Positions 19,612 to 29,176 are shown, numbered from the stretch's first letter. The stretch is DNA of 64,000 nt from Vibrio kanaloae (GCF_024347535.1 NZ_AP025497.1:2046001-2110000); one strand, 5' to 3'. Made by a program: numbers and translations. The notes: a model not told the origin generated them from the sequence alone.

Positions 19612-19701
19612 TTAACTACCAATTGCGATAAAGCCGAATGAAAGAATGATTGTGTAAATTAACACTGTTATTTGTAGGGCGTTTTTCAGATTATGGTCCA
19701 T
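19612..19701 (-). CDS. ynhF: YnhF-like small membrane peptide (29 residues)
   Basis: A 29-codon frame reading MDHNLKNALQITVLIYTIIL and ending FGFIAIGS. It is one hydrophobic helix with a short polar N-terminus. Length and pattern match E. coli YnhF/CydH (29 residues), with Leu5, Lys6, Leu9, Thr12, Ile19, Gly23 and Ala26 in register by my own alignment. YnhF/CydH is an accessory peptide of cytochrome bd oxidase in E. coli. A good ribosome binding site (AGAGG, 5 bases before ATG) supports translation. It lies directly upstream of the patatin gene. No cytochrome bd gene is in the window. Confidence 0.72.
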   Translation of the reverse strand: MDHNLKNALQITVLIYTIILSFGFIAIGS

Positions 19702-19846
19702 AGACACCTCTGGCTTATTATTAATTTGTCGAGTCACTGTTTAATTATTATCAGGTGTGTGAAGTATCTTCAAGAATCGTCGAAATTAGTCGCACAATAT
19801 TGATGTAACCATCACAATTAGTAAGTGTATGGATAAGGATATACTC

Positions 19847-20440
19847 ATGAATAACAAAGCAAATATGATGGCGCTTATTGCGCTTTTCTCCGTATCGAGT
19901 GTGTATGCTTCGCCGGAGATCATCATTACCCCGATGGTGGGTTATACCGGTGGCGGTAGTGTCGAAGACCAGGATGGTAAAAACTACGACATGAAACCGT
20001 CTGAAAACTACACCTTTGCGATTGAAACGCCACTTGATAAAGGTCGCATCGGCTTTTTCTATTCTAACCAGAGCTCAGAGCTAGAAAAACTCAACCTAAG
20101 CTCCTCAATTCAATACCTACACTTTCAAAGCAGTATTTACTACCCTGCTTCTCCGGTGTTGTCTGGGTACCTAGGTTTGGGGATTGGTGCATCTTACGTA
20201 GATGTAGACTGGGCGAAAGATAAATTTGGATTCTCAACCTCTATCTTTGGTGGCTTAGAGTACAAATTTAGTGACCGCTTAGCACTTAACACTCAAGTGC
20301 GTTGGCTAGGTACTGTGGTCGACAACGACACGTCTGGGGTTTGTAACGTACCCAGCACGGGGCAAGACTGTATTATCCGATTTGATACCGATTGGATGAA
20401 CCAATTCCAAGCGAATGTCGGACTGAGCTTTACTTTCTAA
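19847..20440 (+). CDS. Outer membrane beta-barrel protein, small
   Basis: A 197-residue precursor with a signal peptide cleaved after Ala21 (SSVYA). It is followed by alternating-polarity strands rich in Gly and aromatics and a C-terminal aromatic ending (VGLSFTF), which is typical of an eight-stranded outer membrane barrel assembled by BAM. Two cysteines (VCNVPSTGQDC) could form a loop disulfide. I do not recognise a specific family. The ATG at 19847 is preferred over 19829 because AAGGA (19835-19839) is 7 bases upstream. It is divergent from the patatin and YnhF-like pair. Confidence 0.7.
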   Translation: MNNKANMMALIALFSVSSVYASPEIIITPMVGYTGGGSVEDQDGKNYDMKPSENYTFAIETPLDKGRIGFFYSNQSSELEKLNLSSSIQYLHFQSSIYYPASPVLSGYLGLGIGASYVDVDWAKDKFGFSTSIFGGLEYKFSDRLALNTQVRWLGTVVDNDTSGVCNVPSTGQDCIIRFDTDWMNQFQANVGLSFTF

Positions 20441-20510
20441 ACCAAACCGTTTTTAAGCCACGCTTTCTAGGCTATTCAGTTCGCATGAGGCATAAAGACC
20501 TAACAAAACA

Positions 20511-20542
20511 AAAAAGCCAACTTCATGCGATGCTGGCTTTTT
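20511..20542. terminator. Bidirectional terminator between convergent outer membrane protein genes
   Basis: AAAAAGCCA and TGGCTTTTT flank a 14-base loop, with A-run and T-run on either side, so it can act on both strands. Confidence 0.75.
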
Positions 20543-20568
20543 CACTATAAAAACAGTTTAAGTTCACT

Positions 20569-20970
20569 TTAGAACTTATAGGTGACACCCAGAGCACCGC
20601 CGACTTGCAACTCGACGCCTTTGTACATGTCTAGCTCAGGGTGAACTTGTGCGTAAGCATTCCAACCTTCGTAAAAATTAACTTTCACTCCTAACGGTAC
20701 TCTTAAACCAAAATCGTCATTCCACTCAGCCCAAGCACCTGCACCTACGTACCAATTTAACGGAACTTCCGTTTTAAACTGACCACGTTTCCAAATGTAG
20801 TCGAATGCCGCGCCGTCGTTACCGATGGTTGCACGGTACTTCTGGTCAAACTCCACAACGGCACTCAAACCTTGATCAATAGCTAGACCAGCTTCTAAAT
20901 TTGGATCTGCGGCATGAACAAACGAGGCTCCACTGAAGCACATAAGGCCGAACAAGTAACGATGTTTCAT
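20569..20970 (-). CDS. Exported hypothetical protein, probable small outer membrane barrel
   Basis: A 133-residue precursor with a signal peptide cleaved near residue 20 (SFVHA, then ADPN). The mature 113 residues are rich in Trp, Tyr and Gly, show alternating-polarity segments (VPLNWYVGAGAWAEW) and end with GVTYKF, a BAM-type terminal aromatic. This fits a minimal beta-barrel or lipocalin-like surface protein. I do not recognise the family. It converges on the preceding outer membrane protein gene and has its own upstream gap of 224 bases to the ptsG terminator side. Confidence 0.65.
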   Translation of the reverse strand: MKHRYLFGLMCFSGASFVHAADPNLEAGLAIDQGLSAVVEFDQKYRATIGNDGAAFDYIWKRGQFKTEVPLNWYVGAGAWAEWNDDFGLRVPLGVKVNFYEGWNAYAQVHPELDMYKGVELQVGGALGVTYKF

Positions 20971-21144
20971 AATATTTCCAGACTGTCTTACAAAAACGTT
21001 AGGTTACGTAAATAATAGACAGAGGTGTCATCATTAAGTTAAATGACAACAGATCCCCAGAGTGGGCAAGTTGAACATCAATGCATAGAGTTAAGCGATA
21101 ACAGATTGATCAGGAAGGGTTAACTTAGAAAGTGTTTCATCAAG

Positions 21145-21177
21145 CAAAAAAAAGGAGACCTTTCGGCCTCCTTTCCA
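21145..21177 (-). terminator. Rho-independent terminator of ptsG
   Basis: AAAGGAG and CTCCTTT flank an extended stem with a TTTC loop. On the minus strand the stem is followed by eight T. It lies about 20 bases beyond the ptsG stop. Confidence 0.92.
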
Positions 21178-21194
21178 TTTATTGAATCAGTGAA

Positions 21195-22625
21195 TTAACC
21201 GTTGTTACGGATCCACTCATCCATGTCTGTCTTAAGGTTGTCAGACTTAGTACCGAAGATAGCTTGAACGCCACCAGAAACAACAACAACACCTGCTGCA
21301 CCTAGTTTCTTCAGTTTGTCTTGGTCAACAACTGCTGTATCAGCAACTGCAACACGTAGACGAGTAATACAAGCGTCAAGACCCGTGATGTTCGCTTTAC
21401 CACCGAAGGCAGCAACTAGCTCACCAGCAAGTTCAGAACCAGTCGCAACTGACTCTTCTTCAGACTCGTCTTCACGACCTGGAGTTTTAAGGTCTAGAGC
21501 TTTAATCACGGTGCGGAATACGATGTAGTAAACAACCGCATAAACAAGGCCAAGCCCAACAAGAAGAAGCATATTCTCAGCGCGTGGAGATTGAACGACA
21601 AAGTCAATGAAACCATTTGAGAATGTGTGGCCGTGAACAACACCTAGTGCGTTAGTTAGCATGTATGCAACACCAGCAAGCACAGCGTGGATAGCATAAA
21701 GCACTGGAGCAACAAATAGGAATGCAAATTCAATCGGTTCTGTAATACCAGTAAGGAATGAAGTTAACGCAGCAGAAGCCATGATACCCATTACTTTAGC
21801 GCGGTTTTCAGGTTTTGCTGCATGTGCAATTGCAACTGCAGCAGCAGGAAGACCGAACATTTTGAATAAGTAACCACCAGCTAGTTGACCGAAACCATTA
21901 CCAGCAGCGCGAGATGCGTCATCAGCTGTAAGGAAACAAGTCATGATACCATTTACCTGCTCACCAGCGTTGTTAACACAAGAACCCGCTTCGTAGAAGA
22001 ATGGTACGTTCCAGATATGGTGAAGACCAAAAGGAATAAGAGAACGTTCGATTACACCGTAGATACCAAATGCCATTACTGGGTTTTGGTTTGCAGCCCA
22101 ATCAGAGAATGTCGCAATTGCGCCACCGATTGGAGGCCAAATTACAGAAAGAACTAAACCTAGAGCGATAGATACAAAACCAGTAACGATTGGCACTGCA
22201 CGCTTACCAGCAAAGAAGCCTAGGTATTCTGGAAGTTGAATACGGTAGAACTTGTTGAAAGCCCAACCAGCAACACCACCAGCAAGGATACCACCAAGTA
22301 CACCAGTCTCAATGCCATCAACACCCATTACCGTTGCCATTACTTTTAATGTAGCAACCATAATGCCGTAACCAACAACAGCAGCAAGACCTGCTACACC
22401 GTCATTGTTTGTAAAACCAAGTGCAGTACCAACAGCAAATAGCAGAGCCATTTGACCAAAGACTGAACCACCCGCTTGTTCCATTAAGTGAGAAAGCACT
22501 TCTGGAAGAAAACTAAAGTTTGCTGCGCCGACACCTAGCAAAATACCCGCAACCGGAAGAACTGATACTGGTAGCATCAGAGCCTTACCGACTTTTTGCA
22601 AGTTGGCAAAAAGGTTCTTAAACAT
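21195..22625 (-). CDS. ptsG: Glucose-specific PTS enzyme IIBC (PtsG)
   Basis: A 476-residue membrane permease (E. coli PtsG 477). An N-terminal EIIC domain of about ten membrane helices includes the substrate region [12 protein letters not shown] and is joined to a cytosolic EIIB domain carrying the phosphorylated cysteine in DACITRLRV. It imports glucose while phosphorylating it, using phosphate from HPr via EIIA-Glc. Its dephosphorylated EIIB domain also sequesters Mlc in E. coli, and mlc is in this window. N-acetylglucosamine permease is the nearest alternative, but context (next to tatD-holB-tmk as in E. coli) fits PtsG. Confidence 0.94.
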   Translation of the reverse strand: MFKNLFANLQKVGKALMLPVSVLPVAGILLGVGAANFSFLPEVLSHLMEQAGGSVFGQMALLFAVGTALGFTNNDGVAGLAAVVGYGIMVATLKVMATVMGVDGIETGVLGGILAGGVAGWAFNKFYRIQLPEYLGFFAGKRAVPIVTGFVSIALGLVLSVIWPPIGGAIATFSDWAANQNPVMAFGIYGVIERSLIPFGLHHIWNVPFFYEAGSCVNNAGEQVNGIMTCFLTADDASRAAGNGFGQLAGGYLFKMFGLPAAAVAIAHAAKPENRAKVMGIMASAALTSFLTGITEPIEFAFLFVAPVLYAIHAVLAGVAYMLTNALGVVHGHTFSNGFIDFVVQSPRAENMLLLVGLGLVYAVVYYIVFRTVIKALDLKTPGREDESEEESVATGSELAGELVAAFGGKANITGLDACITRLRVAVADTAVVDQDKLKKLGAAGVVVVSGGVQAIFGTKSDNLKTDMDEWIRNNG

Positions 22626-23019
22626 GTTTATGCTCCTGATAAAGATAAAATAATTATATGGGTTCTAACGGCACACCCCCGTAGCCTATATGTTAGCACC
22701 CCGCGAAAATGTAACCATGTATTGCATTATATTTTCTGCCGCTAAATATATATTGATGGGTAACTAACTTTCTAGTCACTTACGAAATTTAGTTTCAAAA
22801 CACGTCTTGGATCACATGTCAAATCTAGAAATGAAATGCTTTTCAACCATACAAACAATTGAAATATAAGGATTTATTTTGACACCCTTATTATTTTACT
22901 AAGTGAATAAAATAAAGGTAAATGTTATTTTTAGTAACAAAATTACAAATGTTATAAATAGCGCTCTCAAGTTCAACATAATTAGTAAACATTAAAAAAA
23001 AACGCACTTTTGGTGATCA
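22626..23019. other. ptsG upstream region (no gene seen)
   Basis: This is an AT-rich gap of about 400 bases between ptsG and the tatD terminator. It must hold the ptsG promoter, but I could not place a convincing CRP or Mlc operator. TCACA at 22812 lacks a matching half-site, and CGCGAAAAT at 22702 is only a half-site. No small open frame with a good ribosome binding site was noticed. Confidence 0.5.
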
Positions 23020-23051
23020 AAAACACAAAAAGGGAGCTTTTGCTCCCTTTT
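23020..23051 (-). terminator. Rho-independent terminator of the pabC-tatD operon
   Basis: AGGGAGC (23031-23037) pairs with GCTCCCT (23042-23048). On the minus strand TTTTTGTGTTTTT follows. It ends the tatD transcript. Confidence 0.9.
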
Positions 23052-23069
23052 ATTTACTGACCTAGTTTT

Positions 23070-23837
23070 TTATCGCAAAAAAAGTTTCTGGTAATTTTTG
23101 GTTGTTTGTTCAGCAACCTCTTTCATCGATAAACCTTTCAACTGCGCAATATAGGCTGCCACTTCTACGACATATGCGGGCTGATTCTGCTTGCCACGAT
23201 ATGGAATGGGTGCCAAGTATGGAGAATCCGTCTCGATCAGTAACCTGTCTAGCGGTAGGTTCTTAACAACTTCTTTAAGTTCTGTAGCCTGCTTAAAGGT
23301 CACAATACCTGAAATTGATATGTAGAAGCCTAACTCCATTGCCGCTTCAGCGAACGCTTGATCTTCGGTAAAGCAGTGAATCACACCACCACACTTTTCT
23401 GCGCCACCATCACGTAAAATAGCGAGAGTATCTTCACGCGCGTTACGTGTATGGATAATCAAAGGCTTATTAAGCTCTACGGCCAACGCAACATGCTGTT
23501 TAAATCTCAGCTGTTGTAACTCAGCCGTCTCAGGTTGATAGTGGTAATCTAGTCCTGTCTCACCAATCGCAACGACTTTTGGGTTGCTAGCGTATTCACG
23601 CATTCTCTCTAAACAGAAATCACTCTCTACATCGAGAGGATGAACGCCACAAGAGGCTTTAACGTTATCAAACGGCGAGATCATCTCGAGCATATTTTCA
23701 AACGAATCCAGTGTCACACCAACAGACAGCAGCTGGTCTACGTTTGCTGCTTTCGCCTTGTTCACAACGTCTTCTACACTTGTGTGTAAATCTTGATAAT
23801 CCAGTTTGTCTAAATGACAGTGGGAATCTACGAACAT
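23070..23837 (-). CDS. ycfH: TatD family metal-dependent hydrolase
   Basis: A 255-residue amidohydrolase-fold protein beginning MFVDSHCHLDKLDY. Metal ligands are visible in DSHCHLD, the glutamate in GETGLDYHY, histidines in IIHTRNA and GGVIHCFTE, and the aspartate in LIETDSPYLAP. TatD-family proteins are Mg-dependent DNases or deacylases; this paralogue's substrate is uncertain. The frame is open to 23864, but the ATG at 23837 fits the family and has AGGAA close upstream. It overlaps the end of holB by 10 bases, so the two are co-translated. Confidence 0.92.
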   Translation of the reverse strand: MFVDSHCHLDKLDYQDLHTSVEDVVNKAKAANVDQLLSVGVTLDSFENMLEMISPFDNVKASCGVHPLDVESDFCLERMREYASNPKVVAIGETGLDYHYQPETAELQQLRFKQHVALAVELNKPLIIHTRNAREDTLAILRDGGAEKCGGVIHCFTEDQAFAEAAMELGFYISISGIVTFKQATELKEVVKNLPLDRLLIETDSPYLAPIPYRGKQNQPAYVVEVAAYIAQLKGLSMKEVAEQTTKNYQKLFLR

Positions 23838-24793
23838 GTTTCCTCGCAAGTGGCTATCAGCCAATTCATTATGAGTAGCTCCATATTGAGCCCAGGGTGT
23901 TGCTTTAACTGCTCAATCAATATAAGCAGTTTATTCGATGCAGCGTAAGCACTTTGGTAAGACATCACTTCAACCAGTGTTTTCGCGCTAGGTGTCACGG
24001 CTTGATTGACTAAGCCAAAGTGAAGCTTCTGTACATCCGACAGTAGATGCCATAGCCAACCCAATTGAATCAAAGGATCTTTGCTAAGCTCTGTAGAGAA
24101 CTTTAACATGTCAGGTTGAGTTCCCTTGATGACATTCACAAAGCCATCGAGCACTTTTGTTGAGGCTTCAACGCCACCTTGCTCAAACATCGCTTTTGCT
24201 TTTAAAGGTGCATTGCCATTAAGAGCTAAAATATACTGCGGAACCGCTTTACCTACTTCACCATCTAACCACGCCGATCCTACCTCCAATTGTGGGCTAA
24301 CTACATTAAACTGTTGGCAACGGCTTAGGATGGTAGGCATTAAACGATTACTACTACGCGTTGAAAGAATAAAAATACAATTACTCGAGGGTTCTTCTAA
24401 TGTTTTCAAAAGCGCGTTCGACGCAGATTCGTTCATTGATTCAGCGGGATTAAGCAAGATGACTCGCAAACCACCCAACTGAGAAGACTCTTGGGCCCAG
24501 CGGTTACTCGCACGCACTTGGTCAACTGTTATCGACTTACCTTCTTTCTCAGGCGCAATCACGTGGAAATCAGGATGACTTCCCGATTTCATCAGTTCAC
24601 AACTATGACAAAACCCGCAAGACTCACTTTCGTAGTTAGTACACATTAATGCCGCGGTAAGTTGTTCAATCAAAGCATCAACGCCAAGCCCTTCTGGTGA
24701 ATTAACAATCACCGAATTAGGAAAACGATCAGCATCGAGACTTTTTTTCCACTCACTCCATACGGGAGTGAGCCAAGAATACACTTCAGCCAT
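23828..24793 (-). CDS. holB: DNA polymerase III delta' subunit
   Basis: A 321-residue clamp-loader subunit. The zinc module CGFCHSCELM (about residues 58-67) and the conserved block NALLKTLEEPSSNCIFIL are diagnostic. The P-loop position reads NSPEGLGVDAL, lacking the Lys-Thr needed for ATP, as expected for delta', which is the stator of the clamp loader. The SRC motif (LSRCQQF) supplies the arginine finger. An in-frame GTG at 24799 exists, but the ATG at 24793 is preferred. It follows tmk by six bases. Confidence 0.93.
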   Translation of the reverse strand: MAEVYSWLTPVWSEWKKSLDADRFPNSVIVNSPEGLGVDALIEQLTAALMCTNYESESCGFCHSCELMKSGSHPDFHVIAPEKEGKSITVDQVRASNRWAQESSQLGGLRVILLNPAESMNESASNALLKTLEEPSSNCIFILSTRSSNRLMPTILSRCQQFNVVSPQLEVGSAWLDGEVGKAVPQYILALNGNAPLKAKAMFEQGGVEASTKVLDGFVNVIKGTQPDMLKFSTELSKDPLIQLGWLWHLLSDVQKLHFGLVNQAVTPSAKTLVEVMSYQSAYAASNKLLILIEQLKQHPGLNMELLIMNWLIATCEETCS

Positions 24794-24799
24794 GACCAC

Positions 24800-25432
24800 C
24801 TACTGTTTATCGAGCCAAGAACTGAGCGCTTGTTTAATATCGTCAGCCACTTGCTCTATCTCTTGTTGTGCATTAATCACAAGAACCGTTTCGTCTTGTG
24901 CTGCGATCTCTAAGTAACGCTCTCGAGTACGGTCGAAGAATGAGATATCCATCTTTTCGATTCTATCTAGCTCACCACGACCTCGAGCACGCTCAAGTCC
25001 TACTCGCGGGTCTAAGTCCAAGTATAAAGTGAGATCTGGTTTAAAGCCGCCTAGAGTGGTTGCTTTCAGTGATTCCATAGTCGTGCGTGCTATCTGACGA
25101 CCACCACCTTGATAAGCCTGAGAAGACATATCGTGGCGATCACCCAATACCCACTTACCACTGTCGAGTGCTGGCTTGATAACGTTTTCTACTAATTGAA
25201 CGCGTGCTGCGTACATCAGCAGTAATTCAGTCATATCTTGAAGCTTCTCGCCTTCGTGCTCTTCTTTAACCAATGAACGCATCTTTTCAGCTAAGACAGT
25301 ACCGCCCGGCTCGCGAGTATTAACAATATCCTCAACACCCGATGCTTTTAATGTCTCAACGATGGCATTAATTGCTGTACTTTTACCTGCGCCTTCAAGG
25401 CCTTCAACCACGATAAATTTCGACTGATTCAT
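24800..25432 (-). CDS. tmk: Thymidylate kinase
   Basis: A 210-residue P-loop kinase that phosphorylates dTMP to dTDP. It shows GLEGAGKST near the N-terminus, the DR motif in [17 protein letters not shown] and the LID region [10 protein letters not shown]. The length is normal for bacterial Tmk. It sits between mltG and holB in the operon order also found in E. coli (pabC-mltG-tmk-holB-ycfH-ptsG). Confidence 0.95.
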   Translation of the reverse strand: MNQSKFIVVEGLEGAGKSTAINAIVETLKASGVEDIVNTREPGGTVLAEKMRSLVKEEHEGEKLQDMTELLLMYAARVQLVENVIKPALDSGKWVLGDRHDMSSQAYQGGGRQIARTTMESLKATTLGGFKPDLTLYLDLDPRVGLERARGRGELDRIEKMDISFFDRTRERYLEIAAQDETVLVINAQQEIEQVADDIKQALSSWLDKQ

Positions 25433-25442
25433 AATTATTTCT

Positions 25443-26459
25443 TTATCTATTTTTTCTTAATTGCTTTAAGTAAGCTCGCACTGCACGGTTATGCTCTGTC
25501 AAACTCTTTGAAAATACGTGACCTCCTGTTCCACTCGCAACGAAATACAAGTAGTTGCTCTTCTCTGGATTCAACGCCGCGTTGATAGACGCTTTGCCTG
25601 CCATAGCGATAGGTGTCGGTGGCAAGCCACTCATTGTATAGGTGTTGTATGGCGTTGGCGTGCGTAAATCTTTCTTACGGATGTTGCCTTTGTAGCTATC
25701 GCCCATACCGTAAATAACCGTAGGATCTGTTTGTAGACGCATACGCTTGTTCAAACGGTTAACAAACACAGAAGAAACACGCTCACGTTCTGACGCAACA
25801 GCGGTCTCTTTCTCAATGATAGATGCAAGAATTAACGCTTCGTATGGCGATTTAAGAGGCAGCTTATCCGCTCGATTTTCCCACTCTTCATTCACCACGC
25901 TCATTAGGTCTCGATGCGCGCGCTTCAACAAATCTAAATCAGTGGTGCCGTAGGTGTAGTGATACGTTTCTGCTAAGAAGAGACCTTCTAGCTTTTCGTT
26001 TTCAATACCCAACTTTTCAGCGATCTCTTTTTCAGAAACGCCATCCAATGTCTGTTGAATGAATTCGTTATCTTTTAGCTGAACAAGCCATTCGTCAAAA
26101 CGACTGCCTTCAACAAAGGTAATAGTAAACTGGTGTTCTTTCCCTTCTACAAGCACCTGTAGCGCTTGCTCTAAGGTTAAACCCGGTTCAAGCAGGAAAG
26201 TACCCGCTTTGACGTCTACAAGCTCAGGATGTAACTTACGGATTAATTTCTCGTAAGGAGAAGCCTCAAACAGCCCCTCGTTAATCAACTGGGCTAGAAC
26301 GCGGCTAAAGCTGCTACCTGAAGCAACAGTCACGACTTGTGGTTTTTCTAATTGAATAACTTGTTTCAGGTTATCTTGCGCTTGGTTGTAAACATAAAAA
26401 CCAGCAGCACCGGCTGCAATTAAGCACAAGATAATAAAAATAAATAACTTTTTGATCAC
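25443..26459 (-). CDS. mltG: Endolytic peptidoglycan transglycosylase MltG
   Basis: A 338-residue inner membrane protein. A single N-terminal helix (about residues 4-25) anchors a periplasmic YceG domain. The catalytic glutamate lies in [16 protein letters not shown] (about residue 220), and [11 protein letters not shown] is another family block. MltG cleaves nascent glycan strands and is thought to set their length. Its start codon overlaps the pabC stop by four bases (ATGA type), so translation is coupled. Confidence 0.94.
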   Translation of the reverse strand: MIKKLFIFIILCLIAAGAAGFYVYNQAQDNLKQVIQLEKPQVVTVASGSSFSRVLAQLINEGLFEASPYEKLIRKLHPELVDVKAGTFLLEPGLTLEQALQVLVEGKEHQFTITFVEGSRFDEWLVQLKDNEFIQQTLDGVSEKEIAEKLGIENEKLEGLFLAETYHYTYGTTDLDLLKRAHRDLMSVVNEEWENRADKLPLKSPYEALILASIIEKETAVASERERVSSVFVNRLNKRMRLQTDPTVIYGMGDSYKGNIRKKDLRTPTPYNTYTMSGLPPTPIAMAGKASINAALNPEKSNYLYFVASGTGGHVFSKSLTEHNRAVRAYLKQLRKNR

Positions 26460-27334
26460 GAGTTTAGTTGTCCTTGAAGGTTACGAGTAACGGTTCCAAT
26501 GTTAAATTGGGTATCACTAATACGGGTAACTGGGGCAACCCCTAAGATGGAGTTGGTCATGAAAACCTCATCAGCTTGCATGAGTTGAGATAAGCAATAG
26601 TCACTAATTGCAACGGAAAGTTCAGCTTGATTCAGCGCGGTTAACACTTGCTTACGCATAACCCCCGCGACCCCACTTTGAGTGAGTTGAGGTGTGTATA
26701 TCGCCTGACCTTTTCGCCAAAACAGATTGGCCATGGTGGTTTCAATCACATTGCCCGATATATCAAGAACCACACCATCCACTTCATTAGCCTGATCCAT
26801 TTCATCTTTCATCAAAATCTGCTCAAGACGATTATTGTGCTTATGGCCAGCAAGTAGTGGGCTCAAACCTAACGCTTGATGACAGATACCGAGTTCAACA
26901 CCTGAGTCTTGCCACGCTGAATAATGACTGGGGTAATCGAAGGTACTGATGGTGATTGTCGGCTTGGCGATATTCTTGGTACTGTAGCCACGCCCACCAG
27001 CGCCACGGCTAACATGCAGCTTGATCCCTGCTTTTTGATTATGAGGCTTGTTTGCGTTATCGAGCTTGCCTGAACTATCAAGGTTCTTTTTGCCATGAAG
27101 AGCGCTATGTTGGATGTATTGAAGTGCAGTATCGAGCCAAAGACTAACAACATCCCAATCAAGAGCAGAAATGCGCAGCGCTGTAAGGCACTCGTCGACA
27201 CGGTGCTGATGATCGTGAAAATGTTGTACCTCACCATTACTCACGAGCATTGTCGTAAAACAGCCATCTCCGTACTGAAATGAGCGATCCAAAATATCGA
27301 TAGTTTGCTGGCTTTCTCCATCAACCCAAAACAT
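26456..27334 (-). CDS. pabC: Aminodeoxychorismate lyase
   Basis: A 292-residue PLP enzyme of fold type IV that releases pyruvate from 4-amino-4-deoxychorismate to give p-aminobenzoate for folate synthesis. The PLP lysine lies in LAGHKHNNRLEQ, and IETTMANLFWRKG is the family C-terminal block. An upstream ATG at 27346 lacks a ribosome binding site; the ATG at 27334 has GGGGA 5 bases ahead and begins MFWVDGE as the family does. The fabF terminator T-run abuts this ribosome binding site, so the gene depends on read-through or a promoter inside fabF. Confidence 0.92.
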   Translation of the reverse strand: MFWVDGESQQTIDILDRSFQYGDGCFTTMLVSNGEVQHFHDHQHRVDECLTALRISALDWDVVSLWLDTALQYIQHSALHGKKNLDSSGKLDNANKPHNQKAGIKLHVSRGAGGRGYSTKNIAKPTITISTFDYPSHYSAWQDSGVELGICHQALGLSPLLAGHKHNNRLEQILMKDEMDQANEVDGVVLDISGNVIETTMANLFWRKGQAIYTPQLTQSGVAGVMRKQVLTALNQAELSVAISDYCLSQLMQADEVFMTNSILGVAPVTRISDTQFNIGTVTRNLQGQLNS

Positions 27335-27345
27335 GTTTTTCCCCA

Positions 27346-27387
27346 TAAAAAGAAACGGCTCAATGCTAAAGCATCAAGCCGTTTAAA
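27346..27387 (-). terminator. Terminator after fabF, abutting the pabC ribosome binding site
   Basis: AAACGGCT and AGCCGTTT (27353-27384) enclose an inner stem TGCT/AGCA. On the minus strand TTTCTTTTT follows and runs directly into the GGGGA of pabC. Confidence 0.85.
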
Positions 27388-27438
27388 AACAAGTCTAATT
27401 GTGACTATCTACGAGTGTTTGCGTCTTTAATAAGATGA

Positions 27439-28683
27439 TTAAATCTTTTTGAAGATCAAACAGCCGTTTGTACCACCGAAACCGAATGAGTTACATGCAG
27501 CATATTCCATGTTGCTAACTTCACGCGCAGTGTGAGGTACTAAGTCAATATCTAAGCCTTCTTCAGGATCATCTAGGTTGATTGTTGGTGGAACAATTTG
27601 GTCAACCAGAGACATTGCCGTGATGATAGCTTCAGCAGAACCAGCAGCACCTAGAAGGTGACCTGTCATTGATTTCGTAGAAGAAACCAATACTTGCTTG
27701 CTGCCTGCTTCGCCAAGAGCACGCTTGATGCCCTTAACTTCCGCTACATCACCTGCAGGAGTCGAAGTACCGTGTGCGTTTACATAACCGATTTGTTCAC
27801 CAGTAATGCCAGCATCACGCATAGCCGCTTCCATTGCTAGTGCGCCACCTGAGCCATCTTCACTTGGAGATGTCATGTGGTAAGCGTCACCCGACATACC
27901 GAAGCCAACTAGCTCACAGTAAATCTTAGCGCCACGAGCTTTCGCATGTTCGTACTCTTCAAGAACCATCATGCCTGCACCGTCGCCAAGAACGAAGCCG
28001 TCACGGCCTTTGTCCCATGGACGAGAAGCTTTTTGAGGCTCATCGTTACGAGTAGACAGTGCTTTAGCCGCACCAAAACCGCCCATACCTAGTGGCGTTG
28101 ATGCTTTTTCAGCACCACCCGCCAGCATTGCGTCAGCATCGCCGTATGCAATCATACGAGCCGCGTGACCAATGTTATGTAGGCCAGTCGTACATGCAGT
28201 AGAAATCGCGATGTTTGGACCGCGTAGGCCACGCATGATAGACATGTGACCAGCAATCATATTCACGATCGTCGACGGTACGAAGAACGGGCTGATCTTA
28301 CGAGGGCCTTTTTCAGTTAGAGCTTGGTGACCTGCTTCGATCAAACCAAGACCACCAATACCAGAACCGATAGCAACACCCACACGTGGAGCGTTTTCTT
28401 CAGTAATAGTTAGGGCTGAATCATCTAAAGCTTGAATACCTGCTGCGACGCCGTACTGGATGAACAAGTCCATCTTACGAGCATCTTTTTTAGTCATATA
28501 CTCTTCGCAGTTAAAGTCTTTAACTAGACCTGCAAAACGAGTTGAGAAATTGGTTGCATCAAAATGATCGATATTAACGATACCACTTTGACCAGCTAGC
28601 AGGGCTTTCCAAGAAGATTCTACAGTGTTGCCTACCGGTGACAACATACCCATGCCAGTGACAACTACACGACGCTTGGACAC
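27439..28683 (-). CDS. fabF: Beta-ketoacyl-ACP synthase II
   Basis: A 414-residue condensing enzyme that extends acyl-ACP with malonyl-ACP and controls the C16:1 to C18:1 step. The catalytic cysteine is in [13 protein letters not shown], the two histidines are in [11 protein letters not shown] and [12 protein letters not shown], and [11 protein letters not shown] closes the protein. The length fits FabF (E. coli 413). It follows acpP after 93 bases that contain a GC-rich hairpin. A terminator follows. Confidence 0.96.
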   Translation of the reverse strand: MSKRRVVVTGMGMLSPVGNTVESSWKALLAGQSGIVNIDHFDATNFSTRFAGLVKDFNCEEYMTKKDARKMDLFIQYGVAAGIQALDDSALTITEENAPRVGVAIGSGIGGLGLIEAGHQALTEKGPRKISPFFVPSTIVNMIAGHMSIMRGLRGPNIAISTACTTGLHNIGHAARMIAYGDADAMLAGGAEKASTPLGMGGFGAAKALSTRNDEPQKASRPWDKGRDGFVLGDGAGMMVLEEYEHAKARGAKIYCELVGFGMSGDAYHMTSPSEDGSGGALAMEAAMRDAGITGEQIGYVNAHGTSTPAGDVAEVKGIKRALGEAGSKQVLVSSTKSMTGHLLGAAGSAEAIITAMSLVDQIVPPTINLDDPEEGLDIDLVPHTAREVSNMEYAACNSFGFGGTNGCLIFKKI

Positions 28684-28743
28684 GATTTTACACTCCGGGG
28701 ATTGAGGTGATTTAAGATGAGGATAGATGAGTTAGATAAAACA

Positions 28744-28766
28744 CAGGCGGTCGAGGTGACCGCCTG
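28744..28766 (-). terminator. Hairpin attenuator between acpP and fabF
   Basis: CAGGCGGTC and GACCGCCTG form a perfect 9-bp GC-rich stem with a GAGGT loop, 10 bases after the acpP stop. On the minus strand only TGTTTT follows, so partial termination or RNA-end protection is more likely than a full stop. This fits the need for much more ACP than FabF. Confidence 0.65.
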
Positions 28767-28776
28767 GGAGAGATTA

Positions 28777-29010
28777 TTACTGAGCGCTAGTTACGTAATC
28801 GATAGCTGCTTGAACAGTAGTAATTTTCTCAGCTTCTTCATCTGGAATTTCAGTGTCGAATTCTTCTTCTAGAGCCATTACTAGCTCAACTGTGTCTAGA
28901 GAATCTGCACCTAAGTCATCAACGAAAGAAGCTTCGTTTTTAACTTCAGCTTCGTCTACACCTAGCTGTTCAACAATGATTTTCTTTACGCGTTCTTCGA
29001 GGTTGCTCAT
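28777..29010 (-). CDS. acpP: Acyl carrier protein
   Basis: A 77-residue acidic protein with the phosphopantetheine serine in [20 protein letters not shown], nearly identical to E. coli AcpP. It carries growing acyl chains for all Fab enzymes and for PlsX. It lies between fabG and fabF as in E. coli, with a 166-base gap upstream that may hold its own strong promoter. Confidence 0.98.
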   Translation of the reverse strand: MSNLEERVKKIIVEQLGVDEAEVKNEASFVDDLGADSLDTVELVMALEEEFDTEIPDEEAEKITTVQAAIDYVTSAQ

Positions 29011-29176
29011 TTTTTCTTTTCCTTTACAGAGTTCGCTTTATGCGATGTTTTCCGTAGTTTATTCAATCTATTGAAAGTTGCAAGGTCAACTTTTCTGGTC
29101 AAACCACAATTTTCACGATTTTAACCGAAATTACGTATGATCTTGACTTAAATCATGCACAAATGTTGCACATAAT

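Noticed and set aside
19738..19816. CRP-like half-sites before the outer membrane protein gene (TGTGA at about 19756, TCACA at about 19812)
   Set aside because: Neither has a matching partner six bases away, so the match is no better than chance in AT-rich sequence.
22700..22720. CGCGAAAAT before ptsG as an Mlc operator
   Set aside because: Only one half-site is present; no facing half was found at the right distance.
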